64,000 nucleotides of DNA from Flavobacterium sp. UBA7680 (GCF_002482975.1 NZ_DLHA01000024.1:17822-81821), one strand, 5' to 3'; shown: positions 54,312 to 62,820, counted from the stretch's first letter. Notes: generated by a model from the letters alone, not told the origin. A program made the numbers and translations.

Positions 54312-54495
54312 TAAAGTTGATTTGGTTCGTAATTGAAATTATCTAAAAATTCTTTAACGCTTAGGACTAAAGCTTTTTAAAATATGATTTGATGTATGAC
54401 TTTTTTATTTAACATTTGTTTAAGCAAGATTACCAAAATTCCACAAAACGACGCTGCGTATTTATACGGTTTTTTATTATTAAAAAAAAATAAAA
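54312..54495. other. gene-free upstream region of the exported protein
   Basis: The stretch is AT-rich and contains no ORF or RNA that I can recognise. Promoter elements for the gene at 52860-54311 must lie here. Confidence 0.3.
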
Positions 54496-54527
54496 AAAAA
54501 CCTCAACTAATTTTAGTTGAGGTTTTT
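54496..54527. terminator. terminator of the LytS/LytR operon
   Basis: CCTCAACTAA (54501-54510) and TTAGTTGAGG (54513-54522) with flanking A- and T-runs make a compact stem, 27 bp beyond the stop of the response-regulator gene on the minus strand. Confidence 0.85.
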
Positions 54528-54553
54528 ACATAATTCGTTAAACAAAAAAAAGA

Positions 54554-55264
54554 CTACTTCAAAAAACCATCCAGTAAAATCTGGTATTTCCTTCCAACAG
54601 GAATAATTTCCCCGTTAGACATAGTAAGATTTTTAAACGTAACAGCAGAGATTTTGTTTACGTTTACAATAAAAGAGCGATGCACTTGAACAAAACTCGT
54701 GCTATCAATTTCTGAGGCAATGCTCGACAGCGAACCATAAACAATATGTGGTAAATTAAGTTTTGTGCAGTAAAGTTTCATGTAGTTGCCAAGACTTTCG
54801 ATATAAATAATATCGCAAAGCGGCATGTCGATCGTTTGTCCGTTTAGGCGGTAAGAAAGGTTTTTTGCGCTGGTATTATTTTCTTTTTTCAGACTGTTGC
54901 CGGAAAAATAGGTTTTAGCTTTTTCGATTGCTTTAGCAAATTTATCGGGTGAAATAGGTTTTAGTAAATAATCGATCGCATCGTTTTGATAAGCCGAAAG
55001 TGCAAAATCAGAATAAGCTGTTGTGACAATCGTGAGCGGTCTATTAGGCTGAAGTTCCATTAATTCGACACCCGAAATTACAGGCATATTAATGTCCAGA
55101 AAAATAATATCATATTGGTTGGCGTTAAGCAGTTTTAGGGCTTCCATACCACTAAAAGCACTTCCGGAATGTTCCAGTTCGTCAAACTTTGAAATATGTG
55201 AGGCAAGCGCTTTGTGCGCCGGCGATTCGTCGTCGACTATAAGACAGCGGTAGGTAAGTGCCAT
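54554..55264 (-). CDS. LytTR-type response regulator
   Basis: This 236-residue regulator has an N-terminal receiver domain with acidic DDE at 11-13, phosphoacceptor D57 in IIFLDINMP and the TTAYSDFA loop near 83. A C-terminal LytTR DNA-binding domain (about 135-236) contains IIYIESLGNYMKLY and FVQVHRSFIVNVNKISAV. Its start overlaps the end of the histidine kinase gene by 28 bp, so the two are translationally coupled. A pair of direct repeats resembling LytTR sites lies upstream of the operon. Confidence 0.93.
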   Translation of the reverse strand: MALTYRCLIVDDESPAHKALASHISKFDELEHSGSAFSGMEALKLLNANQYDIIFLDINMPVISGVELMELQPNRPLTIVTTAYSDFALSAYQNDAIDYLLKPISPDKFAKAIEKAKTYFSGNSLKKENNTSAKNLSYRLNGQTIDMPLCDIIYIESLGNYMKLYCTKLNLPHIVYGSLSSIASEIDSTSFVQVHRSFIVNVNKISAVTFKNLTMSNGEIIPVGRKYQILLDGFLK

Positions 55265-56235
55265 ATACTTAATTTTACAACAAACATATTTTTCTCTTTT
55301 TCGCAGCTTAAATCATGTCTTAAGCGATAAACCTCTAAGCGTCTTTTTAGATTTTCAATTCCAATTCTGGTGCCCGAAAGCCGTGATCCGGATTCGAGAT
55401 AATTGTTTTTAATAATAAAAGTCAAATTTCGTGATTTTACTTTTAAATCTAATTCAATAAAAGGCATTGGAGTTTCGGCAGAAAATTTAACCGCATTTTC
55501 TACCAAAGGTAAAAAGAATAAAGGCGGAATCTCGATTTCATCAAAATCACCTTCAAAATTCTGGGTAATATTCAAACGATCATTTCTAAAAGAGTAATAT
55601 TCAATGTATTTTTTAACGAAAGCAATTTCTTCTGCAACTAAAACATAATCCTTTTTAGTAGCTTCAATTTGGTAACGCAGTAAATCTGAAAGATTCAGTA
55701 TTCTGTCTGGAACTTTATCCGGTTCAGACAATGCTTCTCCGTAAAGATTATTCATAGCATTCAATAAAAAATGCGGATTGAGTTGTTGCTTTAAAAATGA
55801 AAGTTCAGACTTGAAATTCATAATGTCTTTATCAGCATCCATGATCTTTTTCGTAATCACAACATGAATAAAATAGAAAAACATTCCGTTGATAAGCAGC
55901 GATAATATCTGCAGGGTTTTAAAATTTCCGAAACCAACTAAAGGAAAAAACCAATTAATGAAAAAGTAAAAAGAAGTCCAATACGTTAAAAACAGCAGAA
56001 AGAATATTTTGACCTTTTTTTTGAATAATAATCGTTTGATTATAAAAAGATTAAAAACAGTAATCCAGAGAATACAAGGAAAATATCCTATTGCAATTTT
56101 AGTGATCATATAACAAAAGTCATGACCAGCTAAACGAAGTTCATCATATACACAGGCAAAAATTACCATAAGTATGAAGGTATGCACGATGAGGTTTCTT
56201 AGAAAAAAGTTTTGGTAAATTTTGAGGATTTTCAT
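55237..56235 (-). CDS. LytS/YpdA-type sensor histidine kinase
   Basis: The 332-residue kinase has about four hydrophobic segments within the first 125 residues. The His-kinase motif is QQLNPHFLLNAMNNLYGEA, with phosphoacceptor H155. The ATP-binding part includes PLFFLPLVENAVKFS near 234 and the G-box GTRIGIENLKRRL near 290. This is the typical PF06580/HATPase arrangement without an extracytoplasmic sensor loop. It is the first gene of the two-component operon. The extracellular signal is unknown. Confidence 0.92.
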   Translation of the reverse strand: MKILKIYQNFFLRNLIVHTFILMVIFACVYDELRLAGHDFCYMITKIAIGYFPCILWITVFNLFIIKRLLFKKKVKIFFLLFLTYWTSFYFFINWFFPLVGFGNFKTLQILSLLINGMFFYFIHVVITKKIMDADKDIMNFKSELSFLKQQLNPHFLLNAMNNLYGEALSEPDKVPDRILNLSDLLRYQIEATKKDYVLVAEEIAFVKKYIEYYSFRNDRLNITQNFEGDFDEIEIPPLFFLPLVENAVKFSAETPMPFIELDLKVKSRNLTFIIKNNYLESGSRLSGTRIGIENLKRRLEVYRLRHDLSCEKEKNMFVVKLSIWHLPTAVL

Positions 56236-56295
56236 GAAGGCAAAAATAGTTTAATATTATAGTTCATAGCTATTTGAGGATAATATTTTATACAA

Positions 56296-56335
56296 ACGCC
56301 ATTCGTATAAATGATACGCCGTTGGTATAAATATC
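56296..56335. promoter_or_regulatory. tandem 20-bp direct repeats, candidate LytTR operator
   Basis: ACGCCATTCGTATAAATGAT (56296-56315) is immediately followed by ACGCCGTTGGTATAAATATC (56316-56335). Each contains a 9-mer (GCCATTCGT, GCCGTTGGT) close to the LytTR consensus, with a 20-bp period as expected. The block lies 61-100 bp upstream of the LytS gene and 70 bp before the gene at 56405. Confidence 0.6.
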
Positions 56336-56404
56336 CTATTATAATAGGTAACTCTAAAGTATTTTTGACTTCGAATTTAATTATCCTCTAAAACCAAAAA
56401 AGAC

Positions 56405-56650
56405 ATGGATTTTATTTTGTCGCAGTATTTTTTATTTCAAAACGAATTTCAAAACAGTGGAATTTCCGCAGAAACAAAATCAAATACTGAAAGTTTTTAC
56501 TTAAATTTAAACACCTCAAATTTAAAAGGCGTTTATGAGCTGAATCAGCCGGAATTTAAATCCGCCGCTACCTACGATTATTGCTTTACGCCAGAATTAG
56601 AACATCTTATATCTTTTTCAACGAAATTAATCCCACAGTTTAAAAATTAA
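56405..56650 (+). CDS. small conserved-type protein of unknown function
   Basis: This 81-residue soluble protein begins MDFILSQYFLFQNEFQNSGISAETKS and ends ELEHLISFSTKLIPQFKN. It has no membrane or cysteine motif. It lies 10 bp before the next small gene in the same direction and divergent from the LytS/LytR operon, sharing the candidate LytTR operator. It may therefore be part of that regulon. Function is not recognised. Confidence 0.6.
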   Translation: MDFILSQYFLFQNEFQNSGISAETKSNTESFYLNLNTSNLKGVYELNQPEFKSAATYDYCFTPELEHLISFSTKLIPQFKN

Positions 56651-56660
56651 ATTAATAATT

Positions 56661-56873
56661 ATGGTTGTTGAAATTTTTAAAACAAACGTCTGCAAAGAAT
56701 CAGACAAAAATTATGTCACCGCCGTTATCCAGACTCAGTTTCCGGATTATAAAATCAATTTTGACCTCGAAGACTGCGACAAAATACTGCGTGTAGAAGG
56801 CGTTGAATTGCATTGCGATAATATTATCGATTATGTTAATTGTCTTGGTTATACCTGTATTCGTTTAGATTAA
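56661..56873 (+). CDS. small protein with HMA-like fold, unknown function
   Basis: The 70-residue protein (MVVEIFKTNVCKES...YKINFDLEDCDKILRVEG) has a beta-alpha-beta pattern like ferredoxin-fold metal-binding or HMA-type domains. Cysteines occur at about positions 12, 40, 53 and 66, but the classic CxxC is absent. I recognise similar short proteins in other Bacteroidota. It follows the gene at 56405 by 10 bp and is probably co-transcribed. Confidence 0.65.
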   Translation: MVVEIFKTNVCKESDKNYVTAVIQTQFPDYKINFDLEDCDKILRVEGVELHCDNIIDYVNCLGYTCIRLD

Positions 56874-57093
56874 CATTTTATTAAACAAAACAGGTAGAAA
56901 TACGCAGCTGAATATATCAGTTTATAAATAGTTTTGTGTAATAATTCATTCTAAAAATTAAACAAATAAAATGATAAGTTTCATACTTTCGGTTTTCGTT
57001 TTTCTTTTAAAACAGTTTTGTTAGCATACTGTTCGATTTCTTGTAAATACTTTTTCCACTAGAGAAGGTTAATTCTATTTGGGCATTATTTTC
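56874..57093. other. intergenic region before the SulP gene
   Basis: No gene of normal length is present. A 17-codon ATG-initiated stretch at 56971 has no support. The SulP promoter element lies at the right end. Confidence 0.35.
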
Positions 57094-57101
57094 TACATTT
57101 G
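57094..57101 (+). promoter_or_regulatory. -7 promoter element of the SulP gene
   Basis: TACATTTG fits TAnnTTTG and ends 6 bp before the ATG at 57108, so the transcript would have almost no leader. Confidence 0.5.
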
Positions 57102-57107
57102 TGCCTT

Positions 57108-58637
57108 ATGAAAAAAGCTTTCCAACTCTTCGATTTTACCCAAAAGGTCAATTATAAAAATGAAATTTTAGCCGGATTTACTGTCGCCATGACGATGATT
57201 CCAGAATCTTTGTCGTTTGCAATTTTGGCCGGTTTTCCACCTTTAGTTGGATTATACGCTGCTTTTATTGCCGGATTAGTTACGGCAGTTTTTGGCGGAA
57301 GACCCGGAATGATTTCGGGTGGAGCAGGAGCAACGGTAATCGTTTTGATTGCCTTAATGAAATCGCACGGAATTGAATATGTTTTTGCGGCCGTCGCACT
57401 TGGCGGTGTCGTGCAAATATGTATAGGACTTTTCAAACTCGGAAAATTTATTCGTTTAGTGCCGCAGCCCGTAATGTTTGGTTTTGTAAACGGTTTGGCT
57501 GTTGTCATTTTTATGTCGCAGTTAGAGCAGTTTAAAACTATGGTAAACGGTCAGGTTTCCTGGCTTCAGGGAACGCCTTTGTATATTATGCTGGGTTTAG
57601 TTGCACTTACGGTTGCGATTGTTTTGGTTTTTCCTAAAATCACAAAAGCAGTTCCAGCATCTTTGGTTGCTATTATGATTGTTTTTGCTTTGGTAATTGT
57701 GTTTAATATCGAAACCAAAACAGTCGAAGATATTGCTTCAGTTCAAGGCGGATTTCCTCCATTTCATATTCCGAATATTCCAATTTCTTTTGAAACTTTA
57801 AAAATAATATTTCCCTATTCTGTTATTGTTGCGGCTGTTGGTTTGACTGAAGGTTTGCTTACGCTGAATTTAGTCGACGAAATTACCGGAACGCGTGGCA
57901 ATAGCAATCGAGAATGTATTGCACAGGGAAGTTCGAATATTTTAAACGGTTTTTTCTACGGAATGGGAGGCTGTCCAATGATTGCACAGACTTTAGTGAA
58001 TCTTGGTGCAGGTTCAAGAGCAAGACTTTCTGGAATTATTGCGTCTTTGACGATTTTAATGATTATACTTTTTGGAGCGCCTGTAATTGGAAAATTGCCA
58101 ATGTCAGCTTTAGTCGGCGTTATGATGATGGTGGCGATTACCACTTTTGAATGGGCAAGTTTCAGGATTATTAACAAGATGCCAAAACACGATATTTTCG
58201 TCGGAATTCTGGTCGCCTTAATAACAATTGTATTGCACAATTTGGCTTTGGCGGTTTTAATTGGCGTAATCATTTCGGCTTTGGTTTTTGCCTGGGAAAG
58301 TGCCAAAAGAATTCGTGCGAGACATTTTATCGATGAAAACGGAGTAAAACATTATGAAATTTACGGCCCGTTATTCTTCGGTTCTATAACTGCTTTTTTA
58401 GAAAAATTTGATGCACAAAACGATCCAAATCATGTAATTATTGATTTTAAAGAAAGCCGCGTTTCTGATATGTCGGCAATTGAAGCTTTAAACAATCTCA
58501 CCAAAAAATACAATCAGGAAAATAAAACCATCGAATTACAGCATTTAAGCCCAGACTGCAGACAATTACTTAAAAATGCCGATGCTGTTATTAATGTCAA
58601 TGTAATTGAAGATCCTACGTACAAAGTAGTGTCTTAA
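57108..58637 (+). CDS. SulP-family inorganic anion transporter with STAS domain
   Basis: The ATG at 57108 (MKKAFQLFDFTQKVNYKNEILAG) is preferred over the TTG at 57099, which lies in the promoter element, giving 509 residues. The N-terminal AGFTVAMTMIPESLSFAILAGFPPLVGLYAAF is the SulP signature, with about 10-12 transmembrane helices after it. A C-terminal STAS domain starts near 423 (HYEIYGPLFFGSITAFLEKFDAQ ... IIDFKESRVSDMSAIEAL). It imports sulfate or a similar anion, probably by proton or sodium coupling. Substrate is unproved. Confidence 0.92.
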   Translation: MKKAFQLFDFTQKVNYKNEILAGFTVAMTMIPESLSFAILAGFPPLVGLYAAFIAGLVTAVFGGRPGMISGGAGATVIVLIALMKSHGIEYVFAAVALGGVVQICIGLFKLGKFIRLVPQPVMFGFVNGLAVVIFMSQLEQFKTMVNGQVSWLQGTPLYIMLGLVALTVAIVLVFPKITKAVPASLVAIMIVFALVIVFNIETKTVEDIASVQGGFPPFHIPNIPISFETLKIIFPYSVIVAAVGLTEGLLTLNLVDEITGTRGNSNRECIAQGSSNILNGFFYGMGGCPMIAQTLVNLGAGSRARLSGIIASLTILMIILFGAPVIGKLPMSALVGVMMMVAITTFEWASFRIINKMPKHDIFVGILVALITIVLHNLALAVLIGVIISALVFAWESAKRIRARHFIDENGVKHYEIYGPLFFGSITAFLEKFDAQNDPNHVIIDFKESRVSDMSAIEALNNLTKKYNQENKTIELQHLSPDCRQLLKNADAVINVNVIEDPTYKVVS

Positions 58638-58682
58638 TAATGGTGAATTGTGAATTATTAATTGTGGAATTAATTTTCCCGT

Positions 58683-58791
58683 CCCAATTTTCTGTAGAGA
58701 CGCACAGCAGTGCGTCTCACGCAACGTAACCACAATATTTGATATACGAAACGTAGACGCACTGCTGTGCGCCTCTATGGATATGCGTTGC
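58683..58791. repeat. long inverted repeat, family A copy 1
   Basis: The arms GACGCACAGCAGTGCGTC... and GTAGACGCACTGCTGTGCG... flank a core CGCAACGTAACCACAATATT. Further copies lie at 58951-59056 and 61219-61323. The element makes a strong hairpin between genes and is not coding. Confidence 0.85.
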
Positions 58792-58835
58792 GGGTATCAT
58801 TATCTTATTTTTAATTATCAAAAATTGCCTAAAGA

Positions 58836-58904
58836 TTGTCAGGCTGAGCGAAGTCGAAGCCCACGTGCTAATTGGAACGCCCTTCGACTTCGCTCAGGGT
58901 GACA
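58836..58904. repeat. REP-like inverted repeat, copy 2
   Basis: The arms TGTCAGGCTGAGCGAAGTCG and CGACTTCGCTCAGGGTGACA match those at 8209-8273, with the two arm types swapped. It lies between two copies of family A. Confidence 0.85.
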
Positions 58905-58950
58905 CTCGATTCATTATATGATTGATTAAGAAATTGACAATTTAAACATT

Positions 58951-59056
58951 CCAATTTTCTGTAGAGGCGCACAGCAGTGCTCACGCAACGTATACCACAA
59001 TATTTGATATACGCGACGTAGACGCACTGCTGTGCGTCTCTACGGATATGCATTGC
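58951..59056. repeat. long inverted repeat, family A copy 2
   Basis: This has the same boundary CCAATTTTCTGTAGAGG and inner core as copy 1, with a few substitutions and a deletion at the arm end. Orientation is the same as copy 1. It ends 57 bp before the AraC-type promoter element. Confidence 0.85.
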
Positions 59057-59113
59057 GTTAAACGATTACCTCAATTTTCTAATTCTCAAATTATCTAATT
59101 TGTTTGATTTTCG

Positions 59114-59121
59114 TAACTTTG
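59114..59121 (+). promoter_or_regulatory. -7 promoter element of the AraC-type gene
   Basis: TAACTTTG fits TAnnTTTG and ends 4 bp before the ATG at 59126. A leaderless transcript is predicted. Confidence 0.5.
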
Positions 59122-59125
59122 TAAA

Positions 59126-60034
59126 ATGAAACTAACAGAAACCTTAGAAGATTTTTACACAATCAAAGTAAACGGAATGCCCGAGAATCTTAAAAAAGAA
59201 ATCGGACATTTTAATGTTTTTAAATTGGATGATTTTGTTGGAAGCATCTGTAAACCATTTCCGTATACTCGAAAAGACTTTTATAAAATCAGTTTGATCA
59301 TCGGAAAAAACAAAGTGCATTATGCCGATAAGATATCGGTTATTGAAGATCAAGCTTTGTTTTTTGCCAATCCGCAGATTCCGTATAATTGGGAACAAGT
59401 TGATGAAAACCAAACCGGATTTTTCTGCATTTTTACTGATGCTTTTTTTAGTCAATATGGCAATTTAAAAGAATATCCATTATTCCAGCCCGGCGGAAAT
59501 CCGATAGTTCCGATTTCTATGGAATTGGCCGAATCTTTAAAAATAGTTTATTTAAGAATGTTTGACGAAATCAATTCTGATTACGCTTTTAAATATGACG
59601 TACTCCGAAATTTGGTTTTCGAAATTATTCATCTTGCACTCAAAACTCAAACTGTAACTACTTCATTATACAGTAAATCAAACGCGACAATCCGAATTTC
59701 TTCATTGTTTTTAGAATTACTGGAACGCCAGTTTCCGATTGAATCGATTACGCAGCAAGTTAATTTTCGTTCACCTTCAGAATATGCAAGTCAGTTAAAT
59801 GTGCATGTGAATCATTTGAATAAAGCATTAAAAGAAACCACAGGAAAAACAACTTCTCAGATAATTTCTGAAAGAATTGTTCAGGAAGCGATGATTCTGC
59901 TCAAACAAACCAATTGGAATATTAATGAAATTGCATGGTGCTTAGGCTTCGAAGAATTGTCACATTTTATCAATTTCTTCAAAAAAAATGTTCAGGTTTC
60001 ACCTAAAAACTATCGTTTAACTGAAATTGTTTGA
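59126..60034 (+). CDS. AraC-family transcription regulator
   Basis: This 302-residue regulator has an N-terminal cupin-like sensing domain (about 20-140) and a C-terminal double HTH (about 200-300). HTH segments are FRSPSEYASQLNVHVNHLNKALKETTGKTTSQIISERIV and WNINEIAWCLGFEELSHFINFFKKNVQVSPKNYR, the usual AraC pattern. It lies 91 bp upstream of a short-chain dehydrogenase in the same direction, a common pairing of regulator and target. The inducer is unknown. Confidence 0.92.
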   Translation: MKLTETLEDFYTIKVNGMPENLKKEIGHFNVFKLDDFVGSICKPFPYTRKDFYKISLIIGKNKVHYADKISVIEDQALFFANPQIPYNWEQVDENQTGFFCIFTDAFFSQYGNLKEYPLFQPGGNPIVPISMELAESLKIVYLRMFDEINSDYAFKYDVLRNLVFEIIHLALKTQTVTTSLYSKSNATIRISSLFLELLERQFPIESITQQVNFRSPSEYASQLNVHVNHLNKALKETTGKTTSQIISERIVQEAMILLKQTNWNINEIAWCLGFEELSHFINFFKKNVQVSPKNYRLTEIV

Positions 60035-60086
60035 TTTTTGTAACTTCTTGCTTGATTACTTTAATTTTCCAGAAGCACTTCGCTTA

Positions 60087-60094
60087 TACCTTTG
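60087..60094 (+). promoter_or_regulatory. -7 promoter element of the SDR gene
   Basis: TACCTTTG fits TAnnTTTG, 31 bp before the ATG at 60126, giving a normal short leader of about 25 nt. Confidence 0.45.
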
Positions 60095-60125
60095 TCCTGT
60101 AATTAAAACGTAAAAATTTAAAATC

Positions 60126-60965
60126 ATGGGACATAACAAAGTTTGGTTTATCACAGGTGCTTCAAAAGGACTTGGATTAGAATTAGCTAAAAAATTATTG
60201 GCAGAAGGTTTCAAAGTAGCAGCAACATCAAGAAGTCAGGAATCTTTAGTAAAAGTATTAGGAAATCCATCAGAAAATTTTCTTCCTCTTGAAATGGATT
60301 TAGTTAATGAGAAAAGCGTTAAAAATGCAATTGAATTAGCTGTAAGCCATTTTAAAACAATTGATGTTTTAGTAAACAATGCAGGTTATGGTTTATTAGG
60401 AACATTAGAAGAATTAACTGATGCAGAATCAAGAAAAAATTACGAAGTAAATGTTTTCGGATTACTGAATGTGATCAGAAATACAATGCCGTATATGCGT
60501 GCTGCGAGATCTGGACACATTTTTAATATTTCTTCTGTTGGTGGTTATTACGGAGAATTTCCGGGATGGGGAATTTACTGCTCTACAAAATTTGCTGTTG
60601 CAGGTTTAACAGAATCTTTATCTGCAGAAATTAAGCCTTTTGGAGTTCACGCTACTATCGTTTATCCGGGTTATTTTAGAACAGATTTCTTAAAAGATAG
60701 TTCTTTATTATTGCCAGAAAATCCAATAGCTGAATACAAAAACGTAAGAGAATCTGAAAGCGCTCACAAAGATGATATCAACGGAAATCAGCCTGGAGAT
60801 CCTGTAAAATTAGCAGAAGCTTTAATTAAAGCAAGTCAGGATCAAAATCCACCGTTACATTTGTTTTTAGGAGAGGATGCCTACAATATGGCGAATCAAA
60901 AAATAGCAAGTGTTCAAAGTGAATTGGAACAATGGAAATCAGTTTCGGTATCAACTGGATTTTAA
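60126..60965 (+). CDS. short-chain dehydrogenase/reductase
   Basis: The 279-residue oxidoreductase has the NAD(P)-binding motif TGASKGLGLELAKKL at about 10-24, NNAGYG near 84 and the catalytic YCSTK near 156, with the preceding serine in ISSVGGYYG. Cofactor and substrate cannot be told from this alone, though the R-rich region after strand 2 (TSRSQES) suggests NADP. It is probably controlled by the adjacent AraC-type regulator. Confidence 0.93.
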   Translation: MGHNKVWFITGASKGLGLELAKKLLAEGFKVAATSRSQESLVKVLGNPSENFLPLEMDLVNEKSVKNAIELAVSHFKTIDVLVNNAGYGLLGTLEELTDAESRKNYEVNVFGLLNVIRNTMPYMRAARSGHIFNISSVGGYYGEFPGWGIYCSTKFAVAGLTESLSAEIKPFGVHATIVYPGYFRTDFLKDSSLLLPENPIAEYKNVRESESAHKDDINGNQPGDPVKLAEALIKASQDQNPPLHLFLGEDAYNMANQKIASVQSELEQWKSVSVSTGF

Positions 60966-61057
60966 TTTGACAATGAGAGAATCTGCCAATTTGAAAATTA
61001 GATAATTTTTGAATTAGTTAATTCTGAAGTTAGATTGTTGTAATGATTTCTAATTTC

Positions 61058-61187
61058 AATTGCCTCCAGATTTATCTGGAGGGATAAATAAAGCAAAGCA
61101 AAAGGCTTTAGCCAAAACTTTAAAGTTCGGCTAAAGCCTTTTGTGTATTTTATAAAATAAACCTCCAGTTAAAACTGGAGGCAATTG
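61058..61187. repeat. nested inverted repeat, family C
   Basis: The outer arms CAATTGCCTCCAG and CTGGAGGCAATTG enclose smaller hairpins (CTCCAGATTTATCTGGAG, CCTCCAGTTAAAACTGGAGG) and an inner pair AAAAGGCTTTAGCC/GGCTAAAGCCTTTT. It lies 93 bp after the SDR stop and may act as a terminator or an RNA-stability element. Confidence 0.8.
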
Positions 61188-61218
61188 ATTTTTAATGATT
61201 GGGAAAAATAAATAGATT

Positions 61219-61323
61219 CCAATTTTCCGTAGAGACGCACAGCAGTGCGTCTACGTTTCGTATATCAAATATTGTGATTACGTTGCGTTAGACGCACTGC
61301 TATGCGTCTCTACAGAAAATTGG
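61219..61323. repeat. long inverted repeat, family A copy 3 (core inverted)
   Basis: The ends CCAATTTTCCGTAGAGACGC and ...CTCTACAGAAAATTGG match copies 1 and 2. The core ACGTTTCGTATATCAAATA is the reverse complement of copy 1's core, so this copy is an inverted or recombined version. Confidence 0.85.
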
Positions 61324-61370
61324 GTCGTATTAAATTAATTCAAAAATTATCTAATTTTCAAATTGGCACA

Positions 61371-62573
61371 TTATCTAATTAGCATCGATTTCACATCACT
61401 CAATTTCCCATCAACCTGATCAATCTGCAAGCCTAAAATATGAGCGATTAAAGGATAAACGGAAACATTTTGAAATGTTTTTACTGATTTATCTACTTTA
61501 AAAGCTGGCCCTTTCGCATAAAAAATAGCATGCATATCTTTGTCATCATTGTCATAACCATGCGTACCGCCATTTATATGTGTACTTTCTTTACCAACTA
61601 AACTCCATCCTTTATCTGCTTCAATAACAAAATCATGAACTCGCGGATTTGTTCCATAATGTAATCTCTTCGGAACTTCGGTTGATTTCCAAAACTTAAT
61701 ATGCGGTACTTTTTTTAGAGCTTTTGCGATTGAATCCTGAAAACCTGATTTTGCCTGAAGACTCATAATTGGATTAATTACGTCTTTATAACCCAGCCAT
61801 TCCGGTTTTATATAATCTAAAACAGCTACTTTTTTATCATTGCTGATATCGGCCATTCCGTGATCTGAAACAATAATTAAATTGATTTGTTTTCCGATGG
61901 CTAATTGATCTAATTTTTTAGACAATTCTCCCATAATAGAATCCATTTTAATGACCATTTTTTTGTTTTCGGGAGAAAGCGGACCAAAATTATGTCCTGT
62001 ATGATCTGGTTCATCAAAATATAAAGTCACCAAATGCGGACGTTGTTTTTCTGGAAGCTGTAACCATTTTAAAACGGTATCGATTCTCGCTCCATACGGA
62101 ATTTTATTATCGTAATTTTTAAAATAACTTGGATTTCTTTTGTCAATATCAGATCCCGGCCAAAAGAATGACGCAGCTTTTACACCTTGCTGCTCAGCTA
62201 CATTCCAAATAGGGTTTCCTCCATAAAAACGAGAATCATTTTTTGCTTTTGATGATAATGAAAACGATTCATTTAGTGATGCATCATAAAAAACATTATT
62301 AATGATGCCATGATGATCTGGATAAAGTCCCGTTACAATAGAATAATGATTGGGGAAAGTTTTACTTGGATAAGAAGGTTTCATTGATTTTGCATGAACG
62401 CCTTCTTTTGCAATTTGCTTTAAATTTTGAAGATTAAATTGCTTTTGATAATCCCAGCGGAATCCATCCATAGAGACTAAAACTACATAAGCGTCTTTAT
62501 TAGATTGTGCTTGTAAAACAAAAGAAAGCGAAAGAAAAACTAAAGATAGGAGTGAGGTAAAATGCTTTTTCAT
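61371..62573 (-). CDS. secreted nucleotide pyrophosphatase/phosphodiesterase (alkaline phosphatase superfamily)
   Basis: This 400-residue exported enzyme has a signal peptide (LLSLVFLSLSFVLQAQ) and motifs of the ENPP branch. SMDGFRWDY near 36 gives the first metal aspartate. PSKTFPNHYSIVTGLYPDHHG near 65 includes the nucleophilic threonine. DEPDHTGHNFGP near 190, SDHGMAD near 238 and a late GTHGYD motif complete the metal site. Substrates are probably nucleotide phosphodiesters outside the cell. It is transcribed toward the family A repeat and is monocistronic. Confidence 0.92.
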   Translation of the reverse strand: MKKHFTSLLSLVFLSLSFVLQAQSNKDAYVVLVSMDGFRWDYQKQFNLQNLKQIAKEGVHAKSMKPSYPSKTFPNHYSIVTGLYPDHHGIINNVFYDASLNESFSLSSKAKNDSRFYGGNPIWNVAEQQGVKAASFFWPGSDIDKRNPSYFKNYDNKIPYGARIDTVLKWLQLPEKQRPHLVTLYFDEPDHTGHNFGPLSPENKKMVIKMDSIMGELSKKLDQLAIGKQINLIIVSDHGMADISNDKKVAVLDYIKPEWLGYKDVINPIMSLQAKSGFQDSIAKALKKVPHIKFWKSTEVPKRLHYGTNPRVHDFVIEADKGWSLVGKESTHINGGTHGYDNDDKDMHAIFYAKGPAFKVDKSVKTFQNVSVYPLIAHILGLQIDQVDGKLSDVKSMLIR

Positions 62574-62659
62574 TATTGAATTTTATTGAATTCACAAATT
62601 TACTTATAACAGTTTTTAACAGCAAAAACAGAATGTTAAACAATCTTAAAATAAAAAGG

Positions 62660-62811
62660 TTTGCCACGAATTACACGAATTTTCACGAATGCTTTGTGTA
62701 AAAAAAGTTTGCCACAGATTAAAAGGATTTTCACAGATTATAATCTTTTTAATTCTTTTAATCTGTGGCTAAAAAAAATAATTCGTGAAAATTCGTGTAA
62801 TTCGTGGCAAA
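62660..62811. repeat. nested inverted repeat, family D
   Basis: The outer arms GCCACGAATTACACGAATTT and AAATTCGTGTAATTCGTGGC (62660-62690, 62780-62811) are about 31 bp long. The inner pair GCCACAGATTAAAAGGATT / AATTCTTTTAATCTGTGGC encloses the loop. Both levels share the GCCAC motif. No coding potential is supported. It sits just after the end of groEL on its transcript side. Confidence 0.85.
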
Positions 62812-62820
62812 CAAAAACAA

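Noticed and set aside
56971..57024. 17-codon ATG-initiated reading frame with hydrophobic residues before the SulP gene
   Set aside because: No ribosome-binding support, no family, and hydrophobicity is expected from T-rich DNA.
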